A stretch of DNA of 64,000 nucleotides from assembly GCF_002023715.1 (NCBI RefSeq), contig NZ_MAHX01000007.1:62001-126000 (forward strand), read 5' to 3'. The notes beneath the pieces were generated by a model that was given only the letters and a program-made list of their open reading frames with translations, was not told where the DNA came from and did no database searches. Source of the DNA: Elizabethkingia occulta (GTDB lineage: Bacteria > Bacteroidota > Bacteroidia > Flavobacteriales > Weeksellaceae). The first letter of the stretch is position 1; each line of letters opens with the position of its first letter. Of this stretch, positions 63,290 to 64,000 are shown piece by piece. Made by a program: the position numbers and the translations under genes.

Positions 63290-63347
63290 ACTAAAAAATT
63301 AGTTTAATAAGAAAATTAGAATACATTTGTATTACTAAATATTTAGT
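63290..63347 (+). promoter_or_regulatory. Promoter with two ACTAA-N4-TTAGT palindromes
   Basis: TACATTTG (63322-63329) is an exact -7 element for the TonB receptor at 63383. It is bracketed by two palindromes with the same arms: ACTAA-AAAA-TTAGT (63290-63303) and ACTAAATATTTAGT (63334-63347), 44 bases apart. A further TTAGT lies near 63271-63275. The arrangement suggests a repressor that binds both sites around the promoter. No -33 TTG is seen. Nothing else was found in the 63074-63382 gap. Confidence 0.55.
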
Positions 63348-63382
63348 TATAAAAAACAGTTACAAAATAAAACTAATTTAAT

Positions 63383-64000
63383 ATGAAAAATAAGTCAGGT
63401 CTTTGGGCAGTTGTTTTACTTAGCTCTATAAGTTCATTAATACATGCACAGAATACTTCAGGAAAAGCTTCTGAGAAGGAAATACAAACAGTGAATCTTA
63501 GTGGTAAAAAGAAACTTGTTGAAAGGAAAATTGACCGTATGGTTTTTAATGTGGAAAATTCTATTGCATCACAAGGGACAGACGGAGTAGAAGCTTTAAG
63601 AAATACACCATTGGTAAAAGTAGATGAAGCCAGCGGGATATCTATTGTTGGTAAAAGTAATGTATCGGTAATGATTAATGACAGAATTGTGCAAATGTCC
63701 GGATCGGAATTACTGAATTATCTGAGATCTGTAAGATCTGAGAATATTGCAAAAATAGAGGTGATAACGACACCACCAGCCAAATACGATGCACAAGGTA
63801 ATAGCGGTATTATTAATATAGTCCTGAAGAAAAATTCCAATCTGGGTTGGAGTGGTAGTCTAACTACCGGATATGTTCGAAAATCTCGCGATGGGTTTAC
63901 AAATAATATTGGTTTGAATTATCAGTCTGCTAAAGTCAGTAGCTCCCTGAAACTAAGACACTATGATTCCAAAAAGAATTCTACAGAACAAAATGAAATT
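63383..64000 (+). CDS. TonB-dependent receptor, outer-membrane beta-barrel type (3' end outside window)
   Basis: 206 residues are visible from an ATG at 63383 to the window end without a stop. The signal peptide ends near IHAQ (residue about 23). A plug domain follows with VEALRNTPLVKVDEASGISIVGKSNVSVMINDR and IEVITTPPAKYDAQGNSGIINIVLKK, the classical TonB-plug ending. Then comes the first barrel strand region. It lacks the carboxypeptidase-like N-terminal domain typical of SusC, so it fits the outer-membrane beta-barrel family of receptors without a SusD partner. Substrate unknown. The promoter carries two palindromes. Confidence 0.85.
   Translation, partial: MKNKSGLWAVVLLSSISSLIHAQNTSGKASEKEIQTVNLSGKKKLVERKIDRMVFNVENSIASQGTDGVEALRNTPLVKVDEASGISIVGKSNVSVMINDRIVQMSGSELLNYLRSVRSENIAKIEVITTPPAKYDAQGNSGIINIVLKKNSNLGWSGSLTTGYVRKSRDGFTNNIGLNYQSAKVSSSLKLRHYDSKKNSTEQNEI

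Noticed and set aside
1-64000. CRISPR arrays, tRNA or rRNA genes, integrase, intact insertion sequence
   Set aside because: No regularly spaced direct repeats, cloverleaf with CCA end, rRNA motif or transposase was seen in reading; a computed tRNA scan would settle it.

Overview
The window looks like a stretch of chromosome from a flavobacterium of the genus Elizabethkingia. It is AT-rich. Its promoters follow the Bacteroidota pattern (TTG, about 20 bases, TAnnTTTG), and Shine-Dalgarno sites are largely absent. The genus call rests on two genes recognised from memory: an endo-beta-N-acetylglucosaminidase F1 precursor (35654-36673) with the 50-residue leader and catalytic Glu132 of the mature enzyme, and a GOB-type class B3 metallo-beta-lactamase (33541-34413) with the family's Gln in place of the first zinc His. 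Species (meningoseptica, anophelis or a relative) cannot be settled by reading. No rRNA, tRNA or CRISPR array was seen.

Layout. 1-4271: the end of a Bat (aerotolerance) operon (batB partial, a TPR protein, batD), then marC and a small membrane protein. 4251-8570 (minus): a menaquinone-linked pair (isochorismate synthase, hotdog thioesterase) with an acyltransferase, then a PspC protein overlapped by its PadR regulator. 8571-9405 is a long non-coding gap holding four short palindromes with the same architecture. 9406-12024: small secreted protein, HD phosphohydrolase, Crp/Fnr regulator, esterase. 12084-14389: unrecognised membrane proteins and, between them, a 58-residue double-glycine-type Cys-rich peptide gene abutted by a MITE-like element. 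14496-24363: MutS2, two tandem PL8 chondroitinase-type lyases followed closely by ung, a zeta-toxin/48-residue gene pair, and a heparinase II/III-family lyase with a LacI-type palindrome upstream. 24456-26736: DinB, Crp/Fnr, lipoprotein, DUF456 protein. 26830-35564: a mostly plus-strand run (MscS channel, pdxJ, hydrolase, epimerase, acyl-CoA ligase, mvaD, blaGOB, DUF2867). 35654-49255: endo F1, small metabolic genes, purK and purE (separated by three genes), mvaS, M16 peptidase and an HGSNAT/NagX-like membrane protein. 49317-53217: a toxin-antitoxin pair whose toxin has a nonsense codon, and an AraC / aldehyde dehydrogenase / DUF779 module. 53426-64000: M28 peptidase, GNAT, dicarboxylate symporter, cbpA-cbpM, YpdA reductase, FAD monooxygenase with Crp/Fnr, glnS, and the start of a TonB-dependent receptor behind a palindrome-rich promoter.

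Themes. Breakdown of host-type glycans recurs: two PL8 lyases, a heparinase-family lyase, endo F1 and a NagX-like protein, but they are dispersed and no SusC/SusD pair is present, so this is not a classic polysaccharide utilisation locus. mvaS and mvaD show that isoprenoids are made through mevalonate. The more unusual items are small: the Cys-rich peptide and its MITE, the zeta-toxin partner, the broken toxin, and several perfect palindromes at promoters. I did not find a clearly new multi-gene system.
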